Of a stretch of 64,000 nucleotides of DNA, positions 1-7,944 are shown one piece after another. A model generated the notes under the pieces. That model was not told the origin of the DNA, searched no databases, and was given only the letters and a program-made list of their open reading frames with translations. The stretch comes from Planctomycetota bacterium (lineage in GTDB: Bacteria; Planctomycetota; Planctomycetia; Planctomycetales; Planctomycetaceae): contig JAHZKX010000062.1 of NCBI GenBank assembly GCA_022600195.1, positions 1 to 64,000 on the forward strand, in the 5' to 3' direction. Each line of letters opens with the position of its first letter. The first letter of the stretch is position 1. Made by a program: the position numbers and the translations under genes.

Positions 1-29
1 AACTTGACCACCAACCTTTTTGATATACG

Positions 30-71
30 AAAAGCCTTACTCAGACAGAAATGTTTGAGTAAGGCTTTTTT
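30..71. terminator. Bidirectional hairpin terminator
   Basis: A perfect 13-bp inverted repeat (31-43 pairs with 56-68) encloses a 12-base loop. A T-run follows on the + strand and a shorter T-run on the - strand. It lies just past the stop of the leftward gene at 101-340, so it can end that transcript, and it could also end a rightward transcript entering from before the window. Confidence 0.8.
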
Positions 72-100
72 ACGTACACAGAGAAATGAAATGTCAATTT

Positions 101-340
101 CTACAAGAATACGCTCATGATAATGAGCGTGAAGAGTAGCAGATTCAGGAATAAGAATACTCTGAATAGATGTTGATTGAATGAGTATTTTCCATATTCA
201 TTCGGCTTACCTGCCAAGTCCCAAAAATTCACGCCGAGTTTATCTGAAATGATGCAGGCGCTGATAAAAATGAGAGCAATCAAAAGCGTCAATTCAAATT
301 GGCTCAGGTTCCAAAACCAAGGAAAGCCATGCATCATCAT
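101..340 (-). CDS. Small two-helix membrane protein, hypothetical
   Basis: This is a 79-residue protein of unknown function. Two hydrophobic stretches are visible, at about residues 15-33 and 58-78, separated by a short polar loop, so it is probably an integral membrane protein with both ends on the same side. The ATG lies only 15 bases after the stop of the FecR-like gene, so the two are probably co-transcribed, and the hairpin terminator at 30-71 follows directly. The Shine-Dalgarno sequence is weak. The gene context and the clear transmembrane pattern support it as real, but I recognise no family and cannot assign a role. Confidence 0.55.
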   Translation of the reverse strand: MMMHGFPWFWNLSQFELTLLIALIFISACIISDKLGVNFWDLAGKPNEYGKYSFNQHLFRVFLFLNLLLFTLIIMSVFL

Positions 341-355
341 GATTATTGAAGCTCA

Positions 356-2035
356 TTACTTTTTCGCTGTTTTTTTCACAGCTTTCTCATCAGGGAGCTT
401 GGGATACTTAAAATTTGTCACCGAGTTCCAGGTGTGTCCTATGCGGAGTTCATCGAAGATATATTCTCCCTTGCCTCCCGCATGAATTAAGACTTGATCA
501 AACACTGAGTCATCATTTTTAGGCTTGGAATAAAGGGTCCATACCAGGGGTTCACGCCTGATATCGGAATCTTCGTCTGTGTAGACACGTAAAAAGATCT
601 GGTCTGGTGACTTTTTGCTGGCAACAATTTTTACCGCAAAGAAATAGTTTTTATCGACTTGCAGCTTTGGTGCCACATTGAAAGGTTCCCGGTTATGCGA
701 TAGCGAAGTATACCTGGAAGAATCCATCCCGAATAATAGTTTTCGACCATCTCGAGGCCAATTGAGAGTTCGCAGGGAGATGCTTCCATACTGGGTTTCC
801 GATTCAGGAAGTTTTTTCGATTTATTGATAAAAAAGCTGAGATAATAGATAGCGTCTAAGTCCATCCTGATCGGTTTCTTTAAAGAACGCCAGGCATTTT
901 TAGACGCCCCCATTTTCAAAGCACCAGTTCGGGCGGCTGTCTTGGCCCTGGGGAATACCAGAGATGTTTTTGTTAAACAGCTACCATCTGCAGGGCGAGG
1001 ATCGTCTACTGTCAATCTCCAGTTGTTGTTCCAGCCAATTCCGGCGTTCCGCCATTCGGGTTTCTTATCAGTTCCCAGTTTTTCCGAGGCGCCAAAGCTG
1101 TCATAAGCAATCAGTTCATCTGGAGTGACCTCAGCCCCCGGTGGTTGGTCGCTTGTTTCTCGTTTGAATCTTTCGGGAGCGAGCGCAATGTCGGAACTGG
1201 AGTCCTGCCCAATTTGTTTGGCTGCTCCTGCTTGAATGATGACTGGATTATTGCTTGCTAAATCGTTTTTATTTTCTTGAATTCGCACTGCACCGTCAAA
1301 GACATGTACTTCCACATTGCCTGCTTCATCAACGCTCGTGCCGTACTCTGTACCAATATTATAGAGTTTCGCACGGGGAGTGGTCAGTTCAAATTCTTCA
1401 GCCAGTTCATGACCATGAAGTACAACGCGTCCCATGCTGACCGTAGCCGAGGTTGAAGAATCGATTCTCAGTTTTGTTGGACCTTCAATCACAAGACGCA
1501 CGCCGCTATCAAAGCGTAATTCTGCGACACCTTGCTCGAGAGACAGCTCACGTGTCAGCAAATTGTGTCCTTCAAATTTGGGCTGCTGTTCGCCAGACCA
1601 CTGACAATCTCTGGATCGTACCATTGTCGCTACTGGGGTAGCAGATTCCTGCGTTATTTCAACACTCTGTTTTGAATTGGAAGATCGATCGACAACCCAC
1701 CATTCAATCCCTAATACCATTACCGCGGATGCGACAATGAGAGATAAATATTTAAGATAGGGCTGAGGTGCTCTTTGGGCGCGAGTCTCTGTCACAGAAG
1801 CAGTTGGGTCTAAAGAATGATTTGGCAACTGACTGACAGCAAGTATATCCTGCTGTGCTTGGGAAAGCGTTCCCAGTCCCTGAAGAACATCAAGGTAGTC
1901 GTAATAGGACTGTCTGGCTTGCGGATCATTTTCCAGTTGATGCTGTAATTGGAGGTGCTTTTCTGCCGAAATTTCATTCGAGAAGAGGGCGTCAAAGAGT
2001 TCGTAGAGTTCTTTTTGAGACTTTATTGGTTCCAT
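356..2035 (-). CDS. FecR-like membrane-anchored anti-sigma-type protein
   Basis: The 559-residue protein has the layout of planctomycete FecR-like regulators. A helical N-terminal part (residues 1-70) resembles anti-sigma factor cytoplasmic domains. One transmembrane helix at about 94-115 follows, then a FecR-type beta domain at about 175-270 on the outer face. The C-terminal part (about 310-540) looks like a jelly-roll, concanavalin/LamG-like sensor. The ATG has AAGGG about 10 bases upstream. Such proteins are usually encoded next to an ECF sigma factor that they hold inactive, but no sigma gene is present on either side here. The small membrane protein at 101-340 follows it in the same transcript. 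The family call is fairly secure; the regulatory partner is unknown. Confidence 0.8.
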   Translation of the reverse strand: MEPIKSQKELYELFDALFSNEISAEKHLQLQHQLENDPQARQSYYDYLDVLQGLGTLSQAQQDILAVSQLPNHSLDPTASVTETRAQRAPQPYLKYLSLIVASAVMVLGIEWWVVDRSSNSKQSVEITQESATPVATMVRSRDCQWSGEQQPKFEGHNLLTRELSLEQGVAELRFDSGVRLVIEGPTKLRIDSSTSATVSMGRVVLHGHELAEEFELTTPRAKLYNIGTEYGTSVDEAGNVEVHVFDGAVRIQENKNDLASNNPVIIQAGAAKQIGQDSSSDIALAPERFKRETSDQPPGAEVTPDELIAYDSFGASEKLGTDKKPEWRNAGIGWNNNWRLTVDDPRPADGSCLTKTSLVFPRAKTAARTGALKMGASKNAWRSLKKPIRMDLDAIYYLSFFINKSKKLPESETQYGSISLRTLNWPRDGRKLLFGMDSSRYTSLSHNREPFNVAPKLQVDKNYFFAVKIVASKKSPDQIFLRVYTDEDSDIRREPLVWTLYSKPKNDDSVFDQVLIHAGGKGEYIFDELRIGHTWNSVTNFKYPKLPDEKAVKKTAKK

Positions 2036-2795
2036 ATTACTGCAACCCTTCGATCGTAAATTTTTCTTGTAACGAGTCAGACTTCGACGAACACTTGTTT
2101 GAAGACATTGAAAGTACTCTTGTTAGACAAGGGGCAGGGTAGAACACGTCATAACCTTAATGTTTACAAATGGTTACGAATATGATTTCTCAGGCATGCG
2201 AATTATGAATTTAGGCAGGTCAGAGAAAGATGCGCACTCATTGCTTTCGTACGTACCAAGTCACTTTATTATGAATCACATTTTTTGATAAGAACAAAGT
2301 GTAATCACTGGGATTTAATAATCCATATTTCTCTACCTGTTATTGTCGTTCTATTTACCTCATATACTGCTTTATTTAATAATTTATCTGAAATGTTTTG
2401 TGATTTAGCGTTCACTACTTAACTTGTTGGGGATTTCTGGTTTATTGAGAACCAAGCCAATACACTCTTTCTGAAATCAGGAGACGCAATTTGGATTCTC
2501 CAAGTGCAACACAGGTTAACTCGTGAATTCACTATAAACCAAGGGGATTAAGCTAAGATTGGTTCCCCCAAAACTTCTGGAATATCTACATATACGATTT
2601 ATCAGTCTGAGAATCGAGTTCAAGCATATGATTTAGGAATAGCATATACGAATACCCTCACGTTTTACAAAATGACGCGTCTTCAAATTTCAAGTTTTTT
2701 ATTACATCGATTTTCCAATTAAGATAGGATTTCAGCGAGGAATCTTTATTCGTACTTTCTGAACTGATTATTCCGCCTCAAGCAGGAGAAGCGAA
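2036..2795. other. Long AT-rich intergenic region
   Basis: About 760 bases lie between two divergent genes (the FecR-like gene to the left, the TIM-barrel gene to the right). The stretch is AT-rich, has stops in all frames, and shows no recognisable gene or RNA. It probably holds the promoters of both flanking genes. I looked specifically for the ECF sigma factor that normally accompanies a FecR-like protein and did not find one. Confidence 0.6.
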
Positions 2796-3731
2796 ATGGA
2801 CTTAACCAGACGAAATTTTCTCTACACAGGCAGCGGCGCTATTGTGGCTTTCGGTTTGGGAACTGTTTCGCTCAAAGCGGATTCTCAAACTAAAAAACAG
2901 GTTGCCAACCCGCTCGATGGAGCACTGGGCATAACGACTTCCTCGTTTTCGGGGCACATTGCTCGACGGACAACAAAGGGGAAGATCACGCTGCTGGAAC
3001 TTCCGCATATTCTGCGGAATGAATTAGGGATGACGGTGATTGATCTGAATACGTCGACTCTGGCGTCAACCGACAAAAAATATCTCGATCAGGTGCGTAC
3101 GGCAGCAGATAAGGCGGGCTGCATTCTCACTAATTTAAAAATGAACCAGCGTAAGCTGGATATGAACAGTGCCGATGCAGCAGTTCGTAATAAAGCACTC
3201 ACCACTTACAAAAAATCAATCGATGCTGCCTCCCATCTGGGATTGAAATGGGCGCGACCGTTGCCGTTGGCCAAGCGGCCCGATATGAAAATTCATGTCG
3301 CCAGCTATCGGGAGTTATGTGACTATGGAGCTGAGCGGAATGTGCAAATGCTCGTTGAAAATTATGGTTGGATGCAAAATGATCCGGCTTCGGTGGTGAA
3401 GCTGGTCAAAGCGATCGGTGATAATGTGGCGGCGTGTCCGGATACCGGCAACTGGGACAGTAACCCCCTCCGTTATGCCGGTTTGAAAGAAACATTCCCC
3501 ATCGCCGTCACCTGCGATTTCAAAGCCCGCGCGATGGGACCAGAAGGGGAGCACGCACTGTACGATCTCAAACGTTGTTTCGAGATTGGTTGGATGGCCG
3601 GCTTTCGCGGACCGTGGTGCTTTGAGCATGCTCACAAAGAGCGAAAGACACTCTTCCGTGATCTCGCAATGTTACGCGACATGTTGCAAGGCTGGATGAA
3701 AGACGCAGCAAAAGAGAATTCCTCTTCTTAA
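2796..3731 (+). CDS. Tat-exported TIM-barrel protein (sugar phosphate isomerase/epimerase family)
   Basis: The 311-residue protein begins with a twin-arginine signal (TRRNFL followed by a hydrophobic run to about residue 29), so it is exported folded across the membrane. The rest matches AP endonuclease family 2/xylose-isomerase-like TIM barrels, which bind divalent metal and act on sugars or sugar phosphates. Candidate metal ligands are seen in 'VENYG', 'CPDTGNWD' and 'WCFEHAH'. The start has a strong Shine-Dalgarno sequence (AGGAG, 7 bases before ATG). Proteins of this kind are numerous in planctomycetes and are usually linked to carbohydrate degradation. The substrate cannot be told from the sequence. 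Confidence 0.85.
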   Translation: MDLTRRNFLYTGSGAIVAFGLGTVSLKADSQTKKQVANPLDGALGITTSSFSGHIARRTTKGKITLLELPHILRNELGMTVIDLNTSTLASTDKKYLDQVRTAADKAGCILTNLKMNQRKLDMNSADAAVRNKALTTYKKSIDAASHLGLKWARPLPLAKRPDMKIHVASYRELCDYGAERNVQMLVENYGWMQNDPASVVKLVKAIGDNVAACPDTGNWDSNPLRYAGLKETFPIAVTCDFKARAMGPEGEHALYDLKRCFEIGWMAGFRGPWCFEHAHKERKTLFRDLAMLRDMLQGWMKDAAKENSSS

Positions 3732-3801
3732 CAGATGGGAAACCTTTTATTGCCTGTTCCAGATTTCAATTCTTGAACCGGGAACGTGATCTGAAACAAG
3801 A

Positions 3802-4247
3802 TCAGGGCAGCGGAGTTTCCTGGTAGGATGTTTCAATCCATTTTCCTTTGCGTTTGACCCAAGATTCCAGTATCTGTACGTGTTTTGTAAGTTCCTTGCC
3901 TGCAAACGTCCCTTCAATATTTGCTTCGTATGTGATGAGGGCAGTCCGGGGCGTTGTGTGAATAATCTTTTTTGGTTCCGCTTCGAATTTTGTGAGTTTC
4001 AGTTCCGGAAGCGCTTTTAACTGATCTGTGCGATTAAAAAAAATTGGAAAGCAGGAGCTATCGACAAATGATTGGGATCGGTCATCTCTCGAATGGTCTC
4101 TTTATCCCGTTTTGAGAAAGCCATGTCCAGTTTCTTGACGGCTTTGAGAAGGTCTGCGTTTTGTGCTTCTGTTTGTTCTTCCGCAAACAATGCAGTGCTC
4201 ATGATGAGACTGCAAAGTGTGTAGAGGGTCCTATAGGGAATTGACAT
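3802..4247 (-). pseudogene. NTF2-like (SnoaL/DUF4440-type) secreted protein, frameshifted
   Basis: The gene starts well (AAGGA, 7 bases before ATG) with a signal peptide (ends near 'ALFAEE') and a helical start typical of NTF2-like proteins ('LLKAVKKLDMAFSKRDKETI'). The reading frame breaks at a run of eight A on the + strand (4036-4043; eight T in the coding strand), giving a premature stop at 4017. Reading on in the +1-shifted frame gives a coherent C-terminal half ('NRTDQLKALPELKLTKFEAE' through 'GKWIETSYQE') to a stop at 3802. Adding one T would give a continuous 148-residue protein. This could be a decayed gene, a sequencing error in a homopolymer, or a gene rescued by transcriptional slippage. 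Confidence 0.8.
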
Positions 4248-4320
4248 GGTCTGTTCCTTTTTAAGTAGATATTTTTGTTAAAAAAATGTCGGACAAACAT
4301 CTTCGTCTCAAAACGTTTGG

Positions 4321-4860
4321 TCAAGGAATCAATTCATATTTGCTTTCCACAAAGCCATTTTCAAATGAGGTGGTTTGAACGTGGTGGAAATGTATGTCTT
4401 TGTCTAATTTTCCAAACAGGGGAGTCCCGCTGCCGATGAGAACGGGGACTCGGAAAATAGTAAGTTCCTGAATCAAGCGGTCTTTGAGAAAACTTTGGAT
4501 GGTTTTGCCACCATCAACGTAGAGGTGCTGGTGACCTGCTTCTGTCAATTCCTGGACCAGTTCTGCAGGATGGCACGATTTTACCTCGACCGTGGACGAT
4601 AATTTGCTCGGAATTCGAATCTGTTTGCTGGTGAGTACGATTACCCGTTTACCAGTATAAGGCCACTCTCCAAAGGAAATAACCATGTCGAAGGTCTTGC
4701 GACCGATCACCATGACGTCAACGGAATCCATAAAGTCGTGAAAGCCAAAATCTTCAGCTGAGTCAGTTTCGCCGTCGGCTCCAGGCAACCAGTCAAGTTC
4801 TCCATTTTTTCTGGCGATAAAACCATCCAGGGTGGAGGCAATGTAAACGGATACTTTCAT
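4321..4860 (-). CDS. Dihydrofolate reductase family protein (RibD C-terminal-like)
   Basis: The 179-residue protein matches the RibD C-terminal/DHFR-like fold seen in YwjB and YyaP-type proteins. The diagnostic parts are 'YIASTLDGFIA' at the start, 'VMVIGRKTFDMV' in the middle, and the nucleotide-binding 'HLYVDGGKTIQSFL' near residue 120. It probably binds NADPH and reduces a small cytoplasmic substrate, but members of this family are mostly uncharacterised and it is not the folate enzyme FolA. GGGAG lies 7 bases before the ATG. It follows the metallophosphoesterase gene by 27 bases, so the two probably form an operon. Confidence 0.88.
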   Translation of the reverse strand: MKVSVYIASTLDGFIARKNGELDWLPGADGETDSAEDFGFHDFMDSVDVMVIGRKTFDMVISFGEWPYTGKRVIVLTSKQIRIPSKLSSTVEVKSCHPAELVQELTEAGHQHLYVDGGKTIQSFLKDRLIQELTIFRVPVLIGSGTPLFGKLDKDIHFHHVQTTSFENGFVESKYELIP

Positions 4861-4887
4861 TTTTTTGCTCCCGCTGGGTTACTCTTA

Positions 4888-5877
4888 CTATAAGTCGGTA
4901 TCAGCTTGTATCGGTGGTTTTTCCTCTGCGATATTATAATCGCGTTCTTCGACGGGGGGATGTCCCAATGGGCCGAAGGTGCCAAATTCTTCGCATTGGT
5001 CGTTGCCAAGAATAAAGTTCACATCGATGCCCTCTTTTGTGACATCACAGCGGTGGAAGCCAAAACGTGTGTCTGCTTCGGGCCAGCGTTCAGAAAGTTG
5101 CCCCGTATTTCCCGCTGGTTGTGTGCGATACAGGCGGATGTTATCCACAATTTGCACGGGACGACCTGTGTGGACGTGTCCACAAAATAAAATTTCGACG
5201 TTGGATGCTTTCAGGATTTCCCACATCCGCTGGCGATGGGGAGGGTCAATCGAGAAGTACCAGTTATCATATTCGTCTCCCTTGGTCAGATCCCAGGCGG
5301 GTTCATCAGGGTGTTCCATAAAAGGCCAATAATGCATGACGGCGACATGATGTTTTGCCGGGGGCAGGTGGGGGAGTCGTTCCATCATGTTCCAGAAGCG
5401 TTGTTCGTGTGGCAATCCAGTACCTGCCAGGGCGGCGTAAAACCCCGTGAAGCGAACGCCACGATGCAGAAACGACCATTGCAACGGGCCAAAATAGTTG
5501 CTGAATAAATCCAGGCGTTTGGCCGTCATATTCAAGTCAGGATCGTGCCAGCCCAGTCCTTTGGGGTCCCAGCGATTTTTGACTCCATTTTGAGTAGCAT
5601 GTTTATTGCCGACATCCATGTTGCCGGGAATCACAAACGTAGGGAAGGGGAGCGTATCGAGGTCTTCTCGGGCCTGTTGATACTCAAATTCATGTGTATC
5701 GCCATCACGTGTCAGATCGCCGCCATGCAGGAGCAGATCCGCATCTGTGGCAGCAATCTGTTGTTTTATGGCTGCCCAGCGTTTGTTGATGGCGGGACGG
5801 AATCGATAGGAGCGGGCCGTTCCCATGTGGCTGTCATTGACATGCAAAAACGTCCAATTTTGCTCGTGATGGTTCAT
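4888..5877 (-). CDS. Calcineurin-like metallophosphoesterase
   Basis: The protein is 329 residues from the chosen start. The two-metal phosphoesterase motifs are present in order: D15-x-H17 ('NDSHMG'), 'GGDLTRDGD', 'GNMD' in place of the usual GNHD, 'MHYWPF', and 'FCGHVHTGR'. The enzyme is expected to hydrolyse a phosphomono- or diester in the cytoplasm; no signal peptide is visible. The reading frame is open for 27 more codons upstream, but the ATG at 5877 has AGGA at 5-base spacing and puts the first beta strand near the N-terminus, so I prefer it. The substrate is unknown. The Met in the GNHD motif is a mild variation. Confidence 0.88.
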   Translation of the reverse strand: MNHHEQNWTFLHVNDSHMGTARSYRFRPAINKRWAAIKQQIAATDADLLLHGGDLTRDGDTHEFEYQQAREDLDTLPFPTFVIPGNMDVGNKHATQNGVKNRWDPKGLGWHDPDLNMTAKRLDLFSNYFGPLQWSFLHRGVRFTGFYAALAGTGLPHEQRFWNMMERLPHLPPAKHHVAVMHYWPFMEHPDEPAWDLTKGDEYDNWYFSIDPPHRQRMWEILKASNVEILFCGHVHTGRPVQIVDNIRLYRTQPAGNTGQLSERWPEADTRFGFHRCDVTKEGIDVNFILGNDQCEEFGTFGPLGHPPVEERDYNIAEEKPPIQADTDL

Positions 5878-6054
5878 GAAAGTCCTGTTTAATTTCATAT
5901 TCGATTTTGACCACGATTGGCAATTGCTATTGCATCCCTGGGATCGAATGAATAACAATACTGAGAGAAAGCCTTAATGATATCGGTGCTCCTCTCTCTG
6001 GTTTTTCATTCTACTTAAAATAATCGCTGGTACGATTAAAAAAGGTCATAAACG

Positions 6055-6261
6055 ATGGTTTGCACACATTTAAAAGAGCTCTATCAACTTTGTGAAAAAA
6101 ATCAGTTGAGAATCGGCGGGACTGACCTGGTTCACATTATCTGTAAACAGTGTGAACAGGAAGAGACCTGCCCCTCCACTTTGATGGATGAATATGATTC
6201 CAAGTTCCCGGAAATAGAAGAGAAAGTGGAATCCAAGCCAGGCACCGATCATTCGGGCTGA
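6055..6261 (+). CDS. Small Cys-rich protein, possible zinc ribbon
   Basis: This is a 68-residue cytoplasmic protein with five cysteines (3, 13, 30, 33, 39). C30-x-x-C33 plus C39 and C13 could form a zinc site. The C-terminal third is acidic. It is divergent from the metallophosphoesterase gene and has AAGG 9 bases before its ATG. I do not recognise a named family, and the function is unknown. Its regular codon structure and Shine-Dalgarno sequence suggest a real gene. Confidence 0.7.
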   Translation: MVCTHLKELYQLCEKNQLRIGGTDLVHIICKQCEQEETCPSTLMDEYDSKFPEIEEKVESKPGTDHSG

Positions 6262-6305
6262 AATAGTTTGTGATTGTCGTATCGATCCGAAAAACCGGTA
6301 AGGGA

Positions 6306-7448
6306 TTATCGGATCATAATGCAGGAAGGCATGGGCATGGAAATCGGCTCACCCACTGCAGTCAGTTTTCCGGTTTTATCATTGATTTGAAATACGACCA
6401 CATTATTGCCGGGCATATTCGCACAGAGCAGGAATTTACCGTCCGCTGTAATCGCCAGGTTTTGTGGTCCTTTGCCCAAACTCGGTTCTATTTCGAGTAA
6501 AGACAATTTTCCGTCATCATCAATTTCATAAGCGGCAATGCTGTCATGACCACGATTTGTTCCATAAAGAAACCGACCGTTGGGCGTGATTTTTAAATCA
6601 GCTGTATGACTTGTTTCAGTAAAATCTTCAGGAACGGTTGAGATCGTATCTCGTTCAATGAGTGTGCCGGTCTTTGGATCGTAGGAGAAATGACTTACTG
6701 AGTTTTTGAGCTCATTGATAACGTAAAGTTGTTTCCCATCGGGATGGAACGTCATATGTCTCGGTCCACCACCGGGCACCGTTCTTACATAAGGTTGTGG
6801 ACTGGGAGAAAGTTTGGCCGTTTCCGGATCGATTTGAAAAGACAATACTTTATCAATTCCTAAATCGGCGGCGAAAACAAATTTCTGATCGGGACTGATC
6901 ACAATGCTATGGGCATGTGGTTCGTTCTGGCGTTTGGTATCAACGCTGGAACCTTTATGTTGAATAATGGATACCGCTTCTCCCAGAGAACCATCTGCTT
7001 TTACGGGTAAAGAAGCGACGTTACCAGAAGAATAATTGGCGACAACAACAGCTTTACCTGACTTGTCGATGTCCAGGTAACACGAAGCTGTGCCATGAGA
7101 TGATTGTTGATTCAAAAACTTTAATTTACCGCTGCGGCCTTCTAATTTGAAAGCGGCGACATTTTCATTATCTTTGCCACCAAATTTTTCCGCGTTGATG
7201 GAATAGAGATACTTGTTGTCTGGTGAAACGGTCATGAAAAAGGGATGCTCGACTTCTGTGTTGCGTGCGACCTCTTTCAATTCGCCCGTTTTGGGATTCA
7301 TTTGAAAGGCGTAAATGGCTCCTTTTTCGCCGGGGGCAAAAGCCGAGATGAATACGAGTGGCTCTTCAGCTGCTGCTTTCTGGGCAGTATTGCTGAAAAC
7401 CATACCTGCAAGAAGAGGAAGCATAAATATTACTTGTTCGTATGACAT
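6306..7448 (-). CDS. Lactonase family protein (seven-bladed beta-propeller)
   Basis: The protein is 380 residues with an N-terminal signal peptide (hydrophobic run ending near 'AQKAAAEE'), so it is exported. The body is a repeated propeller with YncE/Pgl-type blades, for example 'FFMTVSPDNKYLYSI', 'GGGPRHMTFHPDGKQLYVIN' and 'GKGPQNLAITADGKFLLCA'. The family includes 6-phosphogluconolactonase of the cytoplasmic YbhE type, but secreted planctomycete versions may act on other lactones or only bind. The ATG at 7448 is preferred because GGAG lies 7 bases upstream and it starts the signal peptide cleanly; an upstream in-frame start exists at 7487. The gene follows the rhodanese gene by 89 bases. 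Confidence 0.88.
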   Translation of the reverse strand: MSYEQVIFMLPLLAGMVFSNTAQKAAAEEPLVFISAFAPGEKGAIYAFQMNPKTGELKEVARNTEVEHPFFMTVSPDNKYLYSINAEKFGGKDNENVAAFKLEGRSGKLKFLNQQSSHGTASCYLDIDKSGKAVVVANYSSGNVASLPVKADGSLGEAVSIIQHKGSSVDTKRQNEPHAHSIVISPDQKFVFAADLGIDKVLSFQIDPETAKLSPSPQPYVRTVPGGGPRHMTFHPDGKQLYVINELKNSVSHFSYDPKTGTLIERDTISTVPEDFTETSHTADLKITPNGRFLYGTNRGHDSIAAYEIDDDGKLSLLEIEPSLGKGPQNLAITADGKFLLCANMPGNNVVVFQINDKTGKLTAVGEPISMPMPSCIMIR

Positions 7449-7537
7449 TGGAAACTCCCGTTGTGGGGTCAAAGGTGAATTGATCAACGTTGTGATCGAA
7501 TTATATCAATCTGAATTTATCACTGCCACACTGTCGA

Positions 7538-7867
7538 TCAATATCGCGGTTTGGAATTATCAATCTGACAGGACCAGGCATCGATGCCTCCCTGCATACT
7601 TTTGACATTTGTGAATCCTTCCTGCAATAACCAGGACGTCACCTGCATACTGCGCATTCCATGATGGCAGAAGACAATGATCTCTTCAGAGCGATGTTTG
7701 TCCAGCTCGGAGACGCGCTGTTGAATTTCGCTCATGGGTAATAGTTGGGATTCTGTAATATTGACCGTATTGTATTCGTCCTGCTCCCGGCAATCGAGCA
7801 ATAAAAAACGGTGGTTACTGTCGAGTTTTTGTTTGACCGACTGGCAGTCAATTTCCAGGGGATCCAT
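7538..7867 (-). CDS. Rhodanese-like single-domain sulfurtransferase
   Basis: The 109-residue protein is a complete single rhodanese domain with no signal peptide. The active-site loop is 'CHHGMRS' with the catalytic Cys at residue 67, and the N-terminal 'LLLDCREQDEY' motif is typical. It is expected to carry a persulfide and move sulfane sulfur in the cytoplasm, like GlpE or PspE. It sits between a sulfatase gene (77 bases upstream) and the lactonase gene in the same direction, so the three may be co-transcribed. The link to sulfate release is only suggestive. Confidence 0.9.
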   Translation of the reverse strand: MDPLEIDCQSVKQKLDSNHRFLLLDCREQDEYNTVNITESQLLPMSEIQQRVSELDKHRSEEIIVFCHHGMRSMQVTSWLLQEGFTNVKSMQGGIDAWSCQIDNSKPRY

Positions 7868-7944
7868 CAGGGGCTTTCAGTAAAGAGATTACGTATTCTA
7901 TCCAGCATTCGGAGAGCTGAATGGATTGGAGTATTTTGTGTCAA

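Noticed and set aside
2036-2170. Possible remnant of an ECF sigma factor upstream of the FecR-like gene
   Set aside because: A basic stretch resembling a sigma C-terminus appears in the frame, but it is simply the same frame as the FecR-like gene read upstream to a stop, with no start codon and no further sigma-like sequence.
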